From positions 1 to 8,515 of the forward strand of contig JAEXTK010000237.1 of NCBI GenBank assembly GCA_023406985.1: a stretch of 8,515 nt of DNA, written 5' to 3'. The notes under the pieces were generated by a model. It searched no databases. It saw only the letters and a program-made list of their open reading frames with translations, and had not been told where the DNA came from. Of this stretch, positions 6,117 to 8,515 are shown piece after piece. The DNA comes from Spirochaetota bacterium. Its GTDB lineage: Bacteria; Spirochaetota; Spirochaetia; Treponematales; Breznakiellaceae. The position numbers were made by a program, and so were the translations under genes. The number at the start of each line of letters is the position of its first letter. Positions within the stretch are counted from its first letter, which is position 1.

Positions 6117-7264
6117 CGGCCCGCTTCAAATTCGCCTACTCCGCCGCGGTGATCGCCGTTGCCGCGACCGCGGCCGTCCTTACCGGGGCGGCGGTGCTCG
6201 CGGCCATCGGCGTGGAGCCCCTGGCCGTCTACCTCGTCATCCTGACCGAACCGCTTAAGGACGCGTTCGGCCTCACCGAGATCCTCGTACGCGCCGTTCC
6301 GCTCACCCTCGTGGCGCTCGGCATCGCGGTCGCGTTCCGGTCGGGCATCCTCAACATCGGCGCCGAAGGCCAGATGGCGGTGGGCATCGCCGCGGCCGCC
6401 GCGGTCGCGATCGCGTTCCCCGATCTTCCCAAGCCGGCCCTCCTGCCGCTCACGCTCCTCGCCGGCGCGACGTCCGGCGCGCTCTGGGGCGGCCTCGCGG
6501 GCTACCTCAAGGCGAAGCGGGACGTCAACGAGATCCTTTCCACGGTCATGCTCAACTATATCGCCGCCCAGCTCTACGGTTTCCTCCTCCGCGGCCCCAT
6601 GATAGATCCGGAAGAATTGACCGTGGGCTCGGGCACGCCGCAGAGCGTCCGGCTGCCCCGCGCCGCCTGGCTCGATCGGCTCGTGCCGGGGACGAGGCTC
6701 CACGCGGGTATCATCGTCGCCCTCGTCCTCGCCGTCCTCGTCTACGTCCTCCTTTGGAGGACGACCGCGGGCTACCGCCTGCGCGCGTCCGGGGCCGAAC
6801 CGAAGGCCGCCAAGTACGCGGGCATACGGGTCCAGCGGAGCCTCGTCGCCGCCATGCTGCTATCGGGCGCCTTCGCAGGGCTCGCGGGGGCCGTGGAACT
6901 CACCGGGGTCCATCGGCGCGCGATCGAGGGCATCACCTCGGGCTACGGATTCTCGGGTATCGTGGTCGCCCTCTTCGCCGGCCTGCACCCGGCGCTCATA
7001 CCGCCGGCGGCCTTCTTTTTCGGGCTTCTCCTCATCGGCGCCGATATGACCCAGCGCGCCATGTCGGTGCCCGCGAACATGGTCTACGTTCTCCAAGGAG
7101 CGATCATCCTGAGCATAGTCGCCGCCAAGTCGGTCCTGGCCGATCCCTACGCTCGCGATCGCGCCTACCGCCTCTTCCCTTCCTTGACCTCGGCCGGGCC
7201 GCGCCGCGCGGCCGCGGGGGCGAACCCGTCGGAGGCTTCTCCCGATCGGGAGGCCGACCGATGA
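6113..7264 (+). CDS. ABC transporter permease 1 (BMP-type nucleobase/nucleoside importer)
   Basis: First membrane subunit, 383 residues, forming the translocation path with permease 2. Hydrophobic segments are visible near residues 9-33, 58-75, 86-102, 109-131, 140-158, 198-215, 243-263, 280-308 and 321-338. Family blocks include AFRSGILNIGAEGQM (74-88), VNEILSTVMLNYI (138-150), RASGAEPKAAKYAGI (224-238, the loop expected to contact the ATPase) and GYGFSGIVVALFAGLHP (277-293). The ATG at 6113 overlaps the ATPase stop and has GGAGG seven bases upstream. The open frame continues far upstream only because GC-rich DNA lacks stops. The last 45 residues form a hydrophilic Ala/Pro/Arg-rich tail without recognisable features. 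Confidence 0.94.
   Translation: MTARFKFAYSAAVIAVAATAAVLTGAAVLAAIGVEPLAVYLVILTEPLKDAFGLTEILVRAVPLTLVALGIAVAFRSGILNIGAEGQMAVGIAAAAAVAIAFPDLPKPALLPLTLLAGATSGALWGGLAGYLKAKRDVNEILSTVMLNYIAAQLYGFLLRGPMIDPEELTVGSGTPQSVRLPRAAWLDRLVPGTRLHAGIIVALVLAVLVYVLLWRTTAGYRLRASGAEPKAAKYAGIRVQRSLVAAMLLSGAFAGLAGAVELTGVHRRAIEGITSGYGFSGIVVALFAGLHPALIPPAAFFFGLLLIGADMTQRAMSVPANMVYVLQGAIILSIVAAKSVLADPYARDRAYRLFPSLTSAGPRRAAAGANPSEASPDREADR
7239..7252 (+). promoter_or_regulatory. Palindrome covering the Shine-Dalgarno of permease 2
   Basis: CTCCCGATCGGGAG is a perfect 14-base palindrome at the end of the permease 1 gene. In RNA it gives a five-pair stem with a GATC loop and buries GGGAG, the ribosome binding site of permease 2 (ATG 7261). 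A ribosome finishing permease 1 would open it, forcing coupled synthesis of the two permeases. It sits inside a coding tail, so chance is possible. Confidence 0.3.
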
Positions 7265-8211
7265 GCGCCGCGGATATGATCCTCAACATCCTCACCCTCG
7301 GACTTCCTTTTTCCGTCGCCCTCCTCCTCGCCGCGACCGGCGAGATGTTCAACCAGCGCGCAGGCGTCTTCAACCTCGGCTGCGAGGGCATCATGGCGAT
7401 GGGCGCCTTCGCCGGCTTCCTGCCGCCCTACTTCCTCAAGGCGCTCTTTCCCGCCGCCGCGGCCAACCTCCTCGGCCTCGCCGCCGCGACGGCGGTCGGC
7501 GCCGTTCTCGGCGTCCTATTCTCGCTGGTGGTCGTGACCTTCCGCGCTCCCCAGGGAATCGCGGGCATCGGACTCCAGATGCTCGGGGTCGGCGCGGCGG
7601 GAACCCTCTTCCGCCATTTCGTCGGCGGCGTCACGGGCGTAGAGGGCATCGCGCCCCTGCCGATTCCCTTCCTTTCGAACCTGCCCGTCCTCGGCCCGGT
7701 GCTCTTCAACCTGACGCCCGTAGCCTATGCGGCCTTCCTCTTCGTGCCCGCCGCCTGGTACCTCCTATTCAGGACCCCCTGGGGCCTCAAGGTCCGCGCC
7801 GTCGGCACCCACCCGCGCGCGGCCGACACGATGGGGATCGACGTGATACGCACCCGCTACCAAGCCCTGGCCCTCGGCGGAGCGCTTGCGGGCCTCGCGG
7901 GGGCCTACCTATCCCTTTGCCAAGCCAAGATGTTCGCCGACGACCTCATCGCGGGGCGGGGTTTCATCGCGGTGGCCCTCGTCTATTTCGGGCGATGGCA
8001 TCCGCTCGGCATCCTCGGGGGGAGTCTCCTCTTCAGCCTCGCCCAATCCTTCCAACTCGCGGTCCAGGTCGCGGGCATCGACTTCCCCTACGAGTTCGCG
8101 GTCATGCTGCCCTACGTCTTGGTCGTGGTCGTGCTCGCCTTCGCGCGTTCGTCGCGCGCGCGCGGTCCCGCCGAACTCGGAAAACCCTTCAACCGGGAAA
8201 AGCGGCTATAA
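7261..8211 (+). CDS. ABC transporter permease 2 (BMP-type nucleobase/nucleoside importer)
   Basis: Second membrane subunit, 316 residues, typical length for the shorter permease of this class. Hydrophobic segments lie near 7-26, 41-58, 65-94, 101-115, 152-170, 200-219, 233-245, 248-268 and 278-295. Landmarks are LLLAATGEMFNQRAGVFNLG (21-40) with CEGIMAMGAFAG, FRAPQGIAGIGLQMLG (94-109), KVRAVGTHPRAADTMGIDV (177-195, the ATPase-contact loop) and AGRGFIAVALVYFGRWHPLG (231-250). It is homologous to permease 1, with which it should form a heterodimer. The ATG overlaps the permease 1 stop (ATGA), giving near-stoichiometric translation; GGGAGG lies seven bases upstream. Its TAA shares a base with an in-frame upstream ATG of the next gene, so the operon continues. 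Confidence 0.94.
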   Translation: MSAADMILNILTLGLPFSVALLLAATGEMFNQRAGVFNLGCEGIMAMGAFAGFLPPYFLKALFPAAAANLLGLAAATAVGAVLGVLFSLVVVTFRAPQGIAGIGLQMLGVGAAGTLFRHFVGGVTGVEGIAPLPIPFLSNLPVLGPVLFNLTPVAYAAFLFVPAAWYLLFRTPWGLKVRAVGTHPRAADTMGIDVIRTRYQALALGGALAGLAGAYLSLCQAKMFADDLIAGRGFIAVALVYFGRWHPLGILGGSLLFSLAQSFQLAVQVAGIDFPYEFAVMLPYVLVVVVLAFARSSRARGPAELGKPFNREKRL

Positions 8212-8231
8212 TGAACCGGAGGCACAACATC

Positions 8232-8515
8232 ATGACCGTATCCTTTACCGTCAACGGCGTCGCCGTATCCCGCGACGTCGACGAGAAAAGAACGCTCCTC
8301 CGCTTCCTCCGCGAAGAGCTCGGCCTCGTGGGCACGAAGAACGGCTGCGAGGTCGGACACTGCGGCTCCTGCACCGTCCTCGTGGACGGCGAGGCCGCGC
8401 GGTCCTGCCTCCTCAAGCCCGCCAAGCTCTCAGGCGCCCGCATCACCACGATCGAGGGGCTCTCGGGGCCGGGCGCGGTGGGCGCGGACGGCGTTCCCTC
8501 CGCGACCGGTCGCCA
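8232..8515 (+). CDS. Second [2Fe-2S] subunit of a xanthine-dehydrogenase-type molybdenum hydroxylase (cut by window edge)
   Basis: Small iron-sulfur subunit that passes electrons from a molybdenum-cofactor subunit; 94 codons are visible. MTVSFTVNGVAVSRDVDEKR leads into TLLRFLREELGLVGTKNGC and the first-cluster ligands C39, C44, C47 (NGCEVGHCGSCTVLVDG) and C59 (RSCLL), with ordinary C47-C59 spacing; RITTIEGL (70-77) follows. The second cluster domain is off-window. Two in-frame ATGs exist: 8211, overlapping the permease stop, and 8232. I prefer 8232 because GGAGG (8218-8222) sits nine bases before it and the protein then starts like its relatives; 8211 would add seven residues. Lying 20 bases after permease 2, it links importer and hydroxylase in one operon, so the imported purine is the likely substrate (inference). 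It differs clearly from the Fe-S subunit at the left edge, which carries a long insertion. Confidence 0.9.
   Translation, partial: MTVSFTVNGVAVSRDVDEKRTLLRFLREELGLVGTKNGCEVGHCGSCTVLVDGEAARSCLLKPAKLSGARITTIEGLSGPGAVGADGVPSATGR

Overview
The window is 8,515 bases of GC-rich bacterial DNA (roughly two-thirds G+C by eye) and is densely coding. It holds seven protein genes, two of them cut by the window edges. They form two divergent operons that share one 246-base intergenic region (3235-3480), which is much more AT-rich than anything else here. Every gene fits one theme: uptake and breakdown of purine bases. The taxon cannot be fixed from the sequence. A carbamate kinase beside an adenine deaminase and molybdenum-hydroxylase Fe-S subunits suggests a fermentative, purine-degrading anaerobe. 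The solute-binding protein has an ordinary cleavable signal peptide and no lipobox, which suggests a cell with an outer membrane. High-GC Spirochaetota or Synergistota would fit, but this is inference.

Left operon (minus strand, read from 3234 down to 1): carbamate kinase, then adenine deaminase (ATGA stop/start overlap), then, after 44 bases, a GTG-started [2Fe-2S] subunit of a xanthine-dehydrogenase-type molybdenum hydroxylase that runs off the left edge. Adenine deaminase converts adenine to hypoxanthine, the hydroxylase would oxidise hypoxanthine/xanthine, and carbamate kinase could make ATP from carbamoyl phosphate released late in purine-ring breakdown. The Fe-S subunit has an unusual Ala/Gly/Thr-rich insertion of about 39 residues between cluster ligands. 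It also has a 12-codon ORF just upstream with an A7 tract, such that a one-base slip would fuse it in frame.

Right operon (plus strand, 3481 to the end): a BMP/PnrA-family periplasmic binding protein, a double-domain ABC ATPase, two BMP-type permeases joined by ATGA overlaps, then a second, different [2Fe-2S] molybdenum-hydroxylase subunit cut by the right edge. This is a complete ABC importer of the nucleoside/nucleobase class, with another purine-type hydroxylase apparently co-transcribed.

Regulation: the intergenic region has a good sigma-70-like promoter for the importer operon (TTGTAT, 17 bases, CATAAT), AT-rich inverted repeats on and beside the -35 box, and a short leader (about 3421-3480). 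The leader can form two tandem hairpins. An arm of the second hairpin could instead pair with a repeated hexamer between the Shine-Dalgarno and the ATG. This is the most likely place for undescribed regulation in the window. A very stable hairpin of about 48 bases lies between the binding-protein gene and the ATPase gene. No tRNA, rRNA, mobile element or CRISPR array was seen.
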